Assembly: GCF_000471905.2 (NCBI RefSeq) | Contig: NW_006499617.1 | Location: 4,316,194 to 4,380,193 of the forward strand | DNA from: Amborella trichopoda | Lineage: Eukaryota; Streptophyta; Magnoliopsida; Amborellales; Amborellaceae | DNA: 64,000 nt | Direction of reading: 5' to 3' | In this document: in pieces, positions 46,126 to 58,224 of the stretch | How the letters are laid out: each line of letters opens with the position of its first letter | Numbering within the stretch: position 1 is the first letter of the stretch | The notes under the pieces: generated by a model | The model's input: the letters and a program-made list of their open reading frames with translations, nothing else | Told to the model about the DNA's origin: nothing | Database searches by the model: none | Translations under genes and position numbers: made by a program

Positions 46126-49100
46126 TTATTCTTCACTGGCCACGGGTAGGGCCTCCTTAAACCATGTATAGAGTCCACCATCAAGGTGAAATACATTGGC
46201 ATATCCATTCAGGACCAACAAGTAAGCAGCTATGAGAGACCTGCAAAAGGAAACAGCTTAATCCCACCTTGTCATCTTCAATGATGAGAGAGAGAGAGAG
46301 AGACACTTATGACAAATTCTTTACAGCCGAAGTTGACACTGACTATCAGTAACTGATTTCACATAGCTTTGCACTTATATCAAAAATATTATAATAAAAA
46401 AATGTGTAAACAAATGAAAGAACCAGATTTTGATAGAATGCATAGAGATGGAAGAGGTAACAATGAGCTAACCTTGATTGTTGGCCTTCTGGAAGATTTT
46501 GAGAAGGCCTCATGGTTCCACCAAATTGACATGCCACTATAATTTTTGCACTTTTATCCAATTTCGACTCCACATCTGCGAGGGACACGGCACCATCATC
46601 CAGTTACTCTTAAACACTTGAAAACCAATGGGACGACATGTCCATACCAAGCAATGTTTTTTTTTCGCATAACAGTGGGATTACAGGCCCCTACCCGTTT
46701 TGGAAAGAATCAATTTTTTTGAAAGTATTAGTGAGAATGTAGGCCATGACTTTCAACTGGCGCTCAGGTGGTACTACCACCACAACCCAGCTCCATTCTC
46801 TACCAAGCAATGTAACTTTAGATCGCGTTTTACCTTGAATAAAATCAGGATTTTCTTCTGTACCAGAGAATATCCCAAAGAATGCAAACGCAGCACGCCT
46901 AGCAATATCCCATGCCGTCCACTCTTTTATTAGTCTATAAATTTGCACATTGATAGCCCCTGGTGGGTGAGCCTGAAAGAGATGGTCACAGGGCAACATT
47001 TTGTATTAACGATGTATCAAACCAAAATTTATTTGATGGAGAAACTTGTGTATTAAAAATGTATCACACCAATATTTATAATGCTTTAACTGAGAGAGAG
47101 AGAGAGAGTATGCTCAAATAAAGTCTTCCAGATGACTCAATCTAGTCAACACCAATACCATGTTAACCTGCCCTTAGTCTAAGAACAAGCATAAGCAATT
47201 CAAAAGAAGAACCATTCCATAATCGTTCCATTTCAAAGGAACTCTTATCCCTACAAGTCACATTTAATTTCTAAACTTACAGGGCTCAAAGAACTATAGA
47301 CTAGATCATCTAATATTGGGATTTCATTAGGATAGTGTATTTAATATGCTAGAGACAACATAGACAGGTATAAACCATAATACTAGTATGGGAAATAAAG
47401 TACAGAAGCACAACACAAGAACACAAACATTTACAGCAATTGAAATCTATACTACATTGATGAAATTTACATCACAGATTTTTGGGACACAATTAACTCT
47501 AACCCATGATAAAAACTAGTTGAACAACCCCTTTAGACTAATTCTTACAACAAGTATTACTTCTTGATCTCCCATCTTTATTTTACAAATAAACCGCTTT
47601 CTATGAAGAGAATATTGAGAATAAATGTAACTCTCAGTAAAAAGAGAGTACCACCCAAAATCTCGGCCTTCCCCTATATAAGAAGCTCACTTCTCTCGAG
47701 TGAAGCTCTGGCCTCCCGCTTTAGGGGAAGCCCACCTTTCCTAGAAGGTGACCAAACTAGGTACATGTAATTTCTCTCTCTTGTTCCTTGTGGGAGTGAA
47801 ACTTGCAAAGGATTTCCTCTAATTTAGAAAGCATTGACCATCTCAATCTCTTTTAATAGGGGATTTTTTTGTGCTGATGATTTTGGATATCACCTTATTT
47901 AATAGTTTCTACCTTGATATAAAAAAAATCACCTGCTCACCATTCCAACTATTTGGTGAGTGTAGCCATTAAAGGCCTTATGAATGCTTGTAATAAAACA
48001 TTTTGATATACTGAACTCAGTGGGAGTGTGGTCCCTCGTGGATTATACTAAGCAAACAATGTTTGCTGATACCGGATTGAGCTTGACAAGCTAGACTAGT
48101 TGGTTGGGAAAAACCTATGTTACCTAGACATAGAAAACTATCCGATAAGGGTTCTAATAGGTCATCCCTTGATGAGGTCGAATTATGCCCGGATGAGTGA
48201 GCCGAGGGACTGTGTGATCTTTGTGTGTGATGGTGGCCATTAGCGACAGGGGTCAAAGCCTCATCCATATACCATCACACGGCATGTATAATGATAGCCA
48301 TTTCGAAAAAGCGAACCACGTTTCAGGGTGAAGTTTATGCATGTGCGAGAGATACCTTGATGCACCATAGGAGTTGTAGTCGTATCAGGTCTACGTGACC
48401 TTAGAATGTCTCTAGGGGAGAACCTGAATCTACAAGCTGGGATTACGACCCCTTGGCTCATCGGCTAGACTTTGGTGACCCACTAATGAGCTCTTGCATG
48501 GATTGGGGGTCATGAAAAACACTGTGTCGGTTTGATAAAGCAAGAGTGATATGTAGTCCACAGTTGAAGATGGAGTGCCCTAGTGTTTATTGATTTAATT
48601 CCTACACCATATGGATCATTTTCCCATCTCATGAATTTAATTGTGTTTGTTTTATAACATATATTATTTTTGAATTATTATTTGAATTTTTTCTATATCT
48701 CTGGATATTTTATTTATCAAATTTGGATTTATAAAAATAGAGATGTTGATTTTACATTGCTTTAAATATTCAAATAAAATTCTAAATATATTATTTTAGA
48801 ATTATTATTTGAATTTTTCTATATCTCTAAATATTTTATTTATCAAATTTGGATTTCTAAAAACAAAGATGTTGATTTTACATTGATTTAAATATTCAAA
48901 TAAAATTCTAAAATTATTTTAATGAGTTTTAAAATATTTAAAATTGCATGGGGGCCCATTGTGTATATGGGCCCACCATGGCCTAGATGGTGGGGCCATG
49001 AGATCCTCTCATGGGTGGCACGCCCCACCCATTTAGAAGCTTTCTTATTTCTATTTTTTTGTGATAAGCAACTTTGACTTGAAGGGCAAGTTGTTGTGCT

Positions 49101-52100
49101 TTGGAAAGGTGTTAACTTGAGGAAGCTTTGAACGGATTTTTGGAAAGGTGTTAACTTGAAGGGCAAGTTGCCGTGCATTATTTTGGTATTTTAGAAAAAT
49201 GGGATAATGGTTTTAGTACATTCCTTAATGTTGATGGCCCATTTATGGAATGGAGGGCTCAAATCTATCACCCCACAAGTCACCCAAGATCAATGGTTCA
49301 TGTTCAATCTCACAAAAGAGGTAAGCCGTGTAAAATCCTAAGAAACCCTAATCCTATTCTTGTTTTATAAAAAAAGGACCTCTACCCATAAAATCTCTAC
49401 ACCAATATTTTTCGTCTCTCTCTTTCTCAAATATTTCTCTTTTTGGTAGCAATAGGAGGCACGCACAAACCCTAGAAGACTCTCTCTCTCTAGTCTATTG
49501 TGAGGGGCACACCCCACCTCTTGAACTTTCTCTCTCTCTCTCTCTCTCTCTCTCTAGGTTGACCTCAGGGGCACGCCCCACCTAGATGGTGTTCTATCTC
49601 TCTCATCTTGCTTTGATGAACCTAAAGGTTGGGTAGTATTAAGAGGATGCTATCTTAGACTAGGTCTTATGGGTTTGAACCTAAGTATAAGTCTTGTGAT
49701 CAAGAGGAGTTCATAGTTCCATTGGAGGGCTTTGCCTAAACTAGCTTTTCCTGTTGACGTTGAGGGTTGATCGTTGATCTCGGACCATCGGATGGTGGTG
49801 ACTCGGTGTGGGGTGTAATAAGTCTGGTTCAGGTAATCTCCGACATATCTTTTGTTTCTGCATATTTAATTATATTGTTTTTATAGTCCCATATGAAGTA
49901 GTGGTTATTTTCTTTGTTTAAAGAAAATTGATTCAGTGGTATCAAGGTTTTAAGATCTTGGTTTTATTTTCTTTGAAGTATGAGTTATTGTAATGNNNNN
50001 NNNNNNNNNNNNNNNNNNNNNNNNNNNNNNNNNNNNNNNNNNNNNNNNNNNNNNNNNNNNNNNNNNNNNNNNNNNNNNNNNNNNNNNNNNNNNNNNNNNN
50101 NNNNNNNNNNNNNNNNNNNNNNNNNNNNNNNNNNNNNNNNNNNNNNNNNNNNNNNNNNNNNNNNNNNNNNNNNNNNNNNNNNNNNNNNNNNNNNNNNNNN
50201 NNNNNNNNNNNNNNNNNNNNNNNNNNNNNNNNNNNNNNNNNNNNNNNNNNNNNNNNNNNNNNNNNNNNNNNNNNNNNNNNNNNNNNNNNNNNNNNNNNNN
50301 NNNNNNNNNNNNNNNNNNNNNNNNNNNNNNNNNNNNNNNNNNNNNNNNNNNNNNNNNNNNNNNNNNNNNNAGTCCCCGGCAAGATCACATTGGTCTTTCT
50401 TTCACCAACACCATTGAATAGCTGAATGATTTTTTTCGTTTTGCCAAATAGATCTTTGTTATTCTTGATGGAAATGATTGTGCTTACTATCATATTTTTC
50501 CACCTTAAACAAAACACTTTCATATTTCACCATATGAATTTTTTTATTTATATATTAAATGCACAATTGTTATGGACTCTTCCCAAAGTCCATAGACTTC
50601 TAGCCCCATGAGGTTGGGGCCTATTTTTTGGGAAAGAAAAATTAAAAGGCTATTTTTGAGAAACAGAAAAATTATAATAATTAGGGTTCCTCATAGAAAG
50701 GAGTCTTTCTTAACTTTTAGAGAGAGGTGAACCAAAAAAATTACAGAGAGAGGTTGAAATCTTTTATTTCTCCCTAGAGTTATTTGATGTGCAGAAAAAT
50801 TATAGAGGGTTCTCCTTCCAAAAATCTCCAAAGTTTTGGAGCTTTCCAAATGATTGAAGCAGGCGTTCTCCAATAGAGGTTGGAAAGAAGTTATGCTTTT
50901 GAGAAGTGGAGGAAGATGAAATAGTTCCCACGAAGGTAACCCTGTATTTTTCTTATTTTTATTGTTCCTAATCCTTAGGCTACGGTCAGTCAATTTGGGA
51001 AGAACTATTGTAACTATTTTATGTATAGTGGATTTCATCAGTGGTGCCCTATCGGTTTTCCCTTCTTTGAAGGGTTTTCCATGTAAATCTTGGCGTCTGG
51101 TTTGTTTCTGATATCTTGCAAATTTTTGTATTTTTATTTCTTGTAGGTTTGGTATTTTTTTTCTTTGATTCACATATAGACGGGAAGGCATTGCCTCTCA
51201 ACACAAATCTTACTCATGTATTGAACCATACGCTCTGATACCACTTGTAAGATATTTAAGAACTCTCTTGTATACAAAAACATGAATCCATAATATTGGG
51301 TCTTCTGGTGTGTACTAATTGGCTAAAAACAAAATAGGCGTGTACAACGCTAATGTCGACATGCCAAAAGAAAGCAGAAAAATAAATATAAGAACACATA
51401 GATTCTATGATGTTCATTGGTTCACCCTAAATGGGGCTACATCTGTGGGCACGATAAACTAAAATCCACTATACTGATCAAAGCACATCATAGATTATGG
51501 GATATAGAATTACCTCTCTAAACCTTAACAAAACTCAATTGAACAACTCTTTTAGGCCAGCTCTCTCGACCAACATGACCCACTGACCTCCCATCTTTAT
51601 TTTGCATCTAAACCATTGTCCAAGAAGAGAAACTTGAAAATAACCGAGATGGAAGATAAGTGGGTACAACTCAATTAAGGAGCCACATATTCTTGGGAAA
51701 TAAAACATTTCAATGGATGGTACAGGTCTTGCCAAACACAATTATATGCACTTAATAATACACCTAAAATAGCATCAAATATCCAAACCTCCTTTATCAC
51801 ATTTGCACATATGTGGATAGGTTAAAAAAAAAAAACCTTGTATATAATTTCGTAATACTTTAACTTTTTCAAATAATAAACTTGACATGATATTAATACA
51901 ATTCAATAATGGTTATCACCTGGTTTTCATGAATGCTATTAAAAAACCTAGGGTTATTAGGACTATACTTAACATTGAACTAGTGAGGGGTTTGGTGTAG
52001 TAAAAAATTAGTCCAACCGCAGATCGAATTGGTTTTACTGGATACTAAAAATATTAGAAAAATATAGCTAAGAGTTTAAAAATATAAAATATATTAGAAA

Positions 52101-54313
52101 AAAGTTTCCAACTTTGTTTAGCCCATCAAACCGGTCAAAACTGGCCTGTTGGACTGGTCAAACAATGTTTTTCACTTATTTTTTACCAAACCTAGTTTCT
52201 ATTCTGGACCAAAACAACTAAGGCGTTGATGGTCTGACCGGTTGGACCACCTGTTCAATTCAGTATTGATAACCATGAAAAGGAATAGTTGATGAGCATC
52301 TTTGAATATTATAAGATAGCTATTCTAAGATGCTTGACTCCACATCATCTTAATCAGATGTATAGTTTTATATGAAGACATTTAGAAACTTGAAGATGCT
52401 TTGATGTAATGCAATGAGCAAGCGAAAGTTGAACCTCTTTGAATTCTGCAGAAGGACGCACATCTAGAATCACAAAGCCGTTTTCTTGTTGAAGGCGCAA
52501 CGCTTCCTTCACATCCACACTTCGGACCTGCAAAGTACAAATAATTAATAAATTAACCATAAAATTCTTGAAAACCTAATTGGCAACAACCACTAGGAAG
52601 ATGATTGTGCCGGGAAAGAAATTAAAACAAATATGCTGACAAAAGTTTCTGGCATTTCTAGGCAGAGCCTTTAAAGTAATAAGACTTTCACACACCAAAA
52701 AAGAAATGAAAAATAAACTAAATTATATTAGCAATTCGACAATTAAAATTCCATACATGGATCAACTCATGCGAGTTATCATTTCACAGTTGTTCCTCAT
52801 GAAGCAATGGCAGTCTTTCAATGCAAATAACCAAGTTGCAAGTACTGTATTGGCATCTCTTTTTCTTTATCCAACTTAAGTTAATCTATATATCACCAGA
52901 TATCAAGTCATTGGAATATGTTATGTTACCAACATAACATCCAATGCTCATCCTTCCAAAAGTGAGGAATCCAACTGATGTAGTTCTGTCCAAAACTAAG
53001 AAGGACTTTTAAGGCATAGGTGGTCAGGATGGTGGTGCCACAACATGATGTCTTTGAGTTCCATTCCTACCACGAATAGAGGATATCCTCCTTGTTGATC
53101 TAGCCGAAAAAAGAAAAAAACATTCTCATTCAGGCATTCACTAACTGTGAATATCTATTTATCTGTCAATGCGTCCATTTGTATAGACAGATGGATGACC
53201 ATGTACATCCCCATACATACATCATATGTGCACGATCATTTGATTATGCCAATAACCTGAGATAACTGCTTCAGTTGCTCTAACATGGTACTAGGAGCTC
53301 TACTAGAAGTGAACCCAATATCATGAATTATCAGGACCATATATTCACCCGACTGCCCCTGGTTTAATTAAGATGTTGCCAAAATACTGCTATTGATTTC
53401 AAGAATTATGTTGTACGATTATGGATAAAATTTTTTGTCAACGTAGCATCCGTCGCGAGCCTATCAATTACAAAAAACCCACATATTGGGGAACACAACG
53501 ATCCTGTACATGAGCTGTTCATGTAATCCTGATTATATGATAATACAGGTAGCCATTTGGATAAGAGGACTCATATGTAATAGTTCAAGTTGCATAGCAA
53601 GATGTTTAGAACTACAACCTCAATTGAATGAATGTTTGTAAAACTCGTTTGTATATATGACCTAAGGGCTTCATTTTTAATCCATGGTGAATATGGGTTG
53701 TCGCTAAAATGAAAGGGCAATACAGCCACCACATAAAGTTTTCACTCTTTTCTGCTGTTTCACTTAGTAGAATCAAACTTATCTCCATAACTTCATTCAC
53801 CCTCTCTCTCACACACGCACTGAGCTGCTAAAAAATCAGGGCACTACAAAGAAACCTCCATCCAAACTGCGCATGCAAATACCAAACAAACTATGACAAA
53901 CCCAAATCACCATAAAACCCTCAGGGAGAAGAAATGTAAAGTACCCTTTTCTTGAGAAGGTATTCACGCTTGACCTTCCAGTCTTCTTCAGCTGCATCTC
54001 AGGACAAAACCCAACAAACTCCATTATCTTTTCTATGAAAGATTTTTTAATTGCCAACCCATTTTAGCTTAAGAGAGAGAGCATACCTTCATGTTGAAAC
54101 CGAGAGAGAGAGCTTACCTGGAGATTTTGCTGGCTTTGTTGCTGCGTTTTTAATGATTATAGGCCTGAATAATGGGCAATAAGATCTTGGGCCTTTAGAG
54201 CAAATCCCCAACACTGTTGGGGGTTGGAAATTGGGATTTTTAGAGTGGGTGAATGAATATGGAAAAGCAGCTGAATACGAATGTGGCAATGTAGAAGCCG
54301 CAATGGCCATCAT
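46126..54313 (-). CDS. STR14: Chloroplast rhodanese-like protein (STR14-like)
   Basis: Six exons in transcript order: 54313-54118, 53991-53945 (47 nt), 52527-52435, 46972-46834, 46575-46473 and 46240-46126. All junctions are GT-AG and in frame, giving 230 residues. Residues 1-60 are a Ser/Pro/Thr-rich transit peptide. AEEDWKVKREYLLKKR (66-81) precedes the rhodanese domain (about 82-225): RSVDVKEA, FVILDVRPSAEFKE, AHPPGAINV, IKEWTAWDIARR, FFGIFSGTEENP, IIVACQFGGTM with the active-site Cys174, QNLPEGQQSRSLIAAYLL and HLDGGLYTW. This follows Arabidopsis rhodanese-like protein 14 almost block for block, as remembered. Sulfurtransferase activity is implied by Cys174, but the substrate is unknown. 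The Met at 54313 is preferred to an upstream in-frame Met because only it gives the family-like start. Confidence 0.95.
47340..47800 (-). mobile_element. LTR-like segment related to 51246-51760
   Basis: It shares an ordered set of phrases with 51400-51660: TTGAACAAC(C/T)CC/TTTTAG, then GA(C/T)CTCCCATCTTTATTTT, then AAACC...AAGAGAA. Divergence is strong. It may be the partner LTR of a decayed minus-strand copia-type element. Ends not defined. Confidence 0.5.
48004..49935 (+). mobile_element. Possible plus-strand LTR before a primer-binding site
   Basis: Begins TGATATACTGAAC and ends TTGATTCA, followed one base later by TGGTATCAAGGT (49937-49948). That matches the initiator-tRNA primer-binding site TGGTATCAGAGC at its first 8 bases. 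The 1.9-kb length is long for a copia LTR, and the start is a guess. The expected internal region is lost in the N gap. Confidence 0.4.
49996..50370. other. Assembly gap, 375 N
   Basis: Undetermined bases in intron 3 of gene 3, between LTR-like blocks. Repeats probably caused the gap. Confidence 1.
50980..51130 (+). mobile_element. copia-type LTR R/U5-like fragment
   Basis: The order GAACTATTGTAACTATTTTA, GTGGATTTCATCAG, GGTTTTCCC, AAGGGTTTTCCATGTAAATC, TTGGCGTCTGG is the usual 3' part of Tork/Tnt1-like LTRs. No primer-binding site follows, so it is a solo or 3' LTR fragment. Confidence 0.6.
51232..51243 (-). promoter_or_regulatory. Primer-binding site for initiator tRNA-Met
   Basis: GCTCTGATACCA on the plus strand reads TGGTATCAGAGC on the minus strand, a perfect plant retrotransposon primer-binding site. 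Two bases away on the upstream side the LTR boundary TGTAAGATA begins (in reverse, ...TCTTACA). Confidence 0.85.
51246..51760 (-). mobile_element. 5' LTR of a minus-strand copia-type relic
   Basis: Starts TGTAAGATATTTAAGAACTC directly beside the primer-binding site at 51232-51243. Related in its middle to 47340-47800. The far end is not certain. No gag or pol reading frame is recognisable between the two LTR-like parts, which are interrupted by other elements and the gap. Confidence 0.6.
52528..53944 (-). other. Intron 2 of gene 3 (1.4 kb)
   Basis: Lies between the 47-nt exon and the exon starting VRSVDVKEA. AT-rich; no element recognised. Confidence 0.8.
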
Positions 54314-54771
54314 CAATACACAGATAGATATCCCTGGAGCACTGAGCAGATGAAGAGAGAGAGAAATGTGGCCTTGTGCATAAGTAATAATATCCCTGGA
54401 TTTTTTTTTAGTTGGAGAAGGGGATCGAAGTCCATTAGTTTGGCTTCTGGTGAAACAGAATCTGAATATGTGGTTCCCGTTCAATTTGGGTCGGTATCAT
54501 CATGGATTTTATTTGATCGTCATCTTTTATTCACAGCAAGTGCACTACTGCGAGTCAGCTGACTTTCTTAATCATCAAGCTTTCAATAATGAAAATTAAA
54601 AAATGGTACCTAGAGAAAAATTTTTTTGATTTTTTTCTTAAAAAATACAATTATTGAATGATGATTATCCTTATAAATGAGATTAACAAATCCTGAAATT
54701 TTAGATCCCAGAATCTATGTTTTGAATCGAAAATCTCTTAAAAGGGACCCACATGTAAATAGATGGCGTAA

Positions 54772-55062
54772 ATTTCATAAAACCCCCCGGATATGTACTT
54801 TCTAAACAATTTACCCTCACGGAGTATTTTGTCAACAACTTTTTTCCCAAAACTATGTTTCCTAGCAAATACCTCCCAACTAAAAAAAAGAAAATTGTTG
54901 AAAAAAAATAAAAAAGATAAAAAAAAAATATCTACTAAAATATGAAAAATACATAAAGAATGATTAAAACAAAACACATTCAAATGAAGTTGAAAATTAA
55001 TGAAATAAATGGATTTTAAAATTAATGAATCCATTTGTGCCTAGGGGGTATTTTTCGTAAAA
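54772..55062. mobile_element. Short MULE-like inverted-repeat element
   Basis: The left arm AATTTCATAAAACCCCCCGG is matched in reverse by the right arm TTTACGAAAAATACCCCCTA. The left arm also resembles the TIR of the 8-kb MULE (TTTCAAAAACCCCCCC, then a TAT...CT...AACTTACCC pattern). The interior is A-rich with AAAAAA runs. Probably a non-autonomous relative. Confidence 0.5.
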
Positions 55063-56429
55063 AAAGGTAAAAATATAAAAGTAAGTATTAATGACCAAAA
55101 CAATTTCTAATCTTTACTATAATGGACAAAATATTAAAAAAGTATTACAAACCAAATTCTTTATTTTTAGGATTTTATATACATTTTGTTTATTTTTTTT
55201 TAAAATACCAACCGATCACCACAAACGCCTGAAACCGGTTCCGATCTAACTAGGTTTTTCAACATGAGTGTCAAACCTTATACTATGGAAGTGACTTACA
55301 CCTTAAAAATCCTCTAAATGAGAGTATTCCAACATTGAGAAACCTTCCGATTTATTCATCTCGACCTCAAAATATATAAATAGAAAAAATAAAAAATAAA
55401 AAATTTCAAATTCTAAAATTAGTACGTCTTATTATAAATTATCCGAACCGTCTATTTTCAAAATTTTCAAATATTCATAGATTTGCTCCATTCATATTAT
55501 TTTTTAAAATTTACAACTTCATAACTAGAAATAAAAATAGATTTCAAGCCATCCAAACAAAATTTAGAGACATGCCTTAGAATAAGGAGGGGCCTTGTAC
55601 AAACTTCACCCCTAAAGGACAAAAGCAAAATATTAATTAAGGGGGCGACTGGTTTCATTGGACAACCAAAAACCAAGAAATTTACCTTTCCCATCAAAGC
55701 CGATATTTCCTTTTCTGCGAGCAACCTATGATATTCATCAGTACGCTCTTATGACGATGAATCTACTTTCCCAACAACTATAAAACTAGCAACTGATGGA
55801 CCCAGTTTCTATGCAGCCAAGCCCCCGCATACCTAGAAATGTAGGCTTATTAATAAATTTATTTTTGAGATAGGTTTTTGGAGTTAATTTTTAAGGACAT
55901 GTAATCTCTAACATGGAGATCATGAATATGAAAACATCATGTAAATTTTTAAAAACTAGAAATAATAATTCTAGTAAGAAAACATTTAGACCGTTAGTTT
56001 CTTTTGTTTTTAGATGGAACACTTACTTACATCGATCTTTAAGATGGACACTTTATATTTTTTGGACCGCATATGCAGTCATGCGGTCCAGCTCGCACGA
56101 AACAATTTTTATTATGGGCTTTGGGTACCTGAAAATCTATTACACGAAACCTATGACAAGGAAATATGATATTTACCATATTTTGGTACACTTCAATAAT
56201 AAGAAAATGGAAATAAATTATACAAGATCTCTTTCTAAGCGCAGGATCTCCTCTCTCTTGCTCACATCCACTCTCCCTTTCTCCGCTCACATTTATTTAT
56301 ACTTTCTTTCTTTAAACTCCACTTAGTGTTTTGCACATCGTCTACACATCCATTTCTACACTCTCCTATTTCTACATCCTCTATCCCCAATTTGGGTTGT
56401 AGCGTTCTGACCAGCTCTCTTATTATATA
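55063..56429. other. Intergenic, AT-rich apart from MITE copy 2
   Basis: No gene recognised. The frames at 55913-56326 lack domain features. Confidence 0.5.
55270..55610. mobile_element. MITE family M, copy 2
   Basis: The same internal order as 37325-37690: ATTTCAAATTCTAAAATTAG, TACGTCTTATTATAAATTAT, CCGAACCGTCTATTTTCAAA, then a TTTACAACTTCATAACTAG region and the GGAGGGGCC/CACCCC end. The terminal arms are degraded. Confidence 0.65.
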
Positions 56430-56945
56430 TCTTGCTCTTGAAACAATTTTAGGTATGTTCTAGTTGGTTTTGTAAACAATTTTAGGTATGTTCTAGTTGG
56501 TTTTATTATTTTGTCTCGCTCTTCAAGCCCTTGAAACAATTTGAGGTATGTTCTAGTTGGTTTTATAAACAGTTTTAGGTATGTTCTAGTTGGTTTTATT
56601 ATTATGTCTCGCTCTTCAAGCCCTTGAAACAATTTTAGGTATCTTCTAAGTTGGCTTGAAAAAATTTTAGGTATTTTCTAAATTGGTTTTTAATTTGATT
56701 AATCAATCCAAATCTACTCCACTTATAAGTGTTTACACATACTGCACGCATCCATTTCTACACACTCCTGTTCACATCCACATCACACATCCATTTCTAC
56801 ACTTTGCTTTTCACATCCATTTCTGTCCAATTTGGGTTGTTGCCTCTTCTGAAGCCATCAGTTCTCATATTATTATGTCTCACTCTTCAAGCCTAGAAGT
56901 AATATTATTATGTCTCACTCTTCAAGCCTTGAAGCAATTTTAGGT
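56430..56945 (+). repeat. Tandem repeats around TTTTAGGTATGTTCTAGTTGG
   Basis: The phrase AATTTTAGGTATGTTCTAGT recurs about six times between 56445 and 56690, alternating with GTCTCGCTCTTCAAGCCC. A higher-order unit of about 120 bp contains two sub-copies. Weaker copies continue to 56945 (TCTCACTCTTCAAGCC). Confidence 0.85.
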
Positions 56946-57364
56946 ATGTTCTATATTGTTTTTAATTTTTGTCATCAATCCAAAAGGAATTTGGATTGAT
57001 GGGTTGTTACAGAAAATTTATGAGATTTCCTCATTAGATAAAGACTAGATCTCAATATCAATTTTGAGAAACCCCTTTCTTCTAATCCTCTGTTCTGTGT
57101 TGCTTTTGATTCAATTTGAGGGGTTCTTCTCTCCCATTAGCTGGTTTTCTCCCTCTCTTTTTTGGCTTTTTCTCACTAGACTGAACCAATTTACTCTGTC
57201 TATAAGTTGCCTATGTGACGTAGTGATCCCCATTAAAGTTAATTTGTTTATGTTGCTTCTGCTGTTGAATTTGGTTCACTTTGTTTCTCTCCGTACCACA
57301 ATTTCCCATATTTCTCAAAACAGTAGCGATATATTTCTCATGTTGTATCTAAATACTAACCGTA

Positions 57365-57432
57365 ACAATCTATTTGCATGTAATGTATTACGCAGTAATA
57401 TATTACGCAGTAATATATTACGCCATGTAATA
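57365..57432. repeat. Short tandem ATTACGCAGTAATAT repeats
   Basis: Fifteen-base units, about three copies, ending in a variant with CATGTAAT. The units are partly palindromic (ATATATTAC/GTAATATAT). The longer frame that crosses them (57064-57615) has no domain and is not called. Confidence 0.8.
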
Positions 57433-57795
57433 TATTTCACAGACAATATATTTCCAGGTATCCAAACGATCCCTGGCTTAATGAGGTTAGAGAAGTACTT
57501 TCCTTGTAGGACTCTATTATTGATCATTTTCCGGGATTTGAGGCCTTCCTTACCCCTAGACCTTCTAGTGATTGCACTAGCCGTAAGGACCATGTTGCTC
57601 TGTAGTTTTGCTTAAGCCATTATCAACCTACAAGGGGTAAAGCGGTTCAATTGAAGTACTATGCAACTGTTCTGAATGTCACCCACACATCGTGAAGGAG
57701 ATATTTGATGTTTTTCAACATCTTTCTCCTTGCCGTTATATGAATTACTCTGTTTTAGTCTTTGTGGTATAATAGTAGAGGCGTGCAGGATCCTA

Positions 57796-57828
57796 AAGTT
57801 GTCTTATGATGAAATCATAAGACAACTT
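57796..57828. repeat. Perfect 15-bp hairpin with GAA loop
   Basis: AAGTTGTCTTATGAT, loop GAA, ATCATAAGACAACTT. It is a perfect inverted repeat in otherwise unremarkable intergenic DNA, with no T-run next to it and no gene ending here. Confidence 0.9.
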
Positions 57829-58114
57829 GGAGGTTTGGATCGGCGCAACTGAGAAGACTGCTTCCCCTATCTATTGCTAAAGAGCAATCATAGGTGACGT
57901 AATTGGCGGTTGGCGGAGACTTTTGGTATACCCTTTTCTCCCTTGCATGTTTAGGGACAGATTGAGCTCTATGGATTTCCCTTTCGGAAATGGGAATCAT
58001 GCAAAGAGCGCATAGTTGGGCTGAGCCTTACCAAGCTCGCAACACATTGTATCCATGAACATTTCTCCGAAGAAGCATGGGAGGTTTCAAATTGGCAATG
58101 GTCACCGGGGCTTC

Positions 58115-58224
58115 TTTTCCTCAATGGATTATGGATGACTTGGTGTAGTTAGGTTTAAAGACCTCTCCCTTTTCCTCAATGGATTATGAATGGCTTGGTG
58201 TAGTTAGGTTTAAAGACCTCTCCC
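58115..58224 (+). repeat. Tandem duplication, two 55-bp copies
   Basis: TTTTCCTCAATGGATTATGG through GGTTTAAAGACCTCTCCC is repeated directly with two base differences. Confidence 0.95.

Larger units (their letters stand above)
46973..52434 (-). other. Intron 3 of gene 3 (5.5 kb), retrotransposon-filled
   Basis: Lies between the exon ending AEFKE and the exon starting AHPPG, both phase 0. It holds LTR-like segments in both orientations (47340-47800, 48004-49935, 50980-51130, 51246-51760) and a 375-N gap. GA/CT runs lie at about 47092-47108 and 49528-49556. Confidence 0.8.

Noticed and set aside
57064..57615. 183-codon hydrophobic protein
   Set aside because: Leu/Phe/Ile-rich from T-rich DNA, crosses short tandem repeats and matches no family I know.
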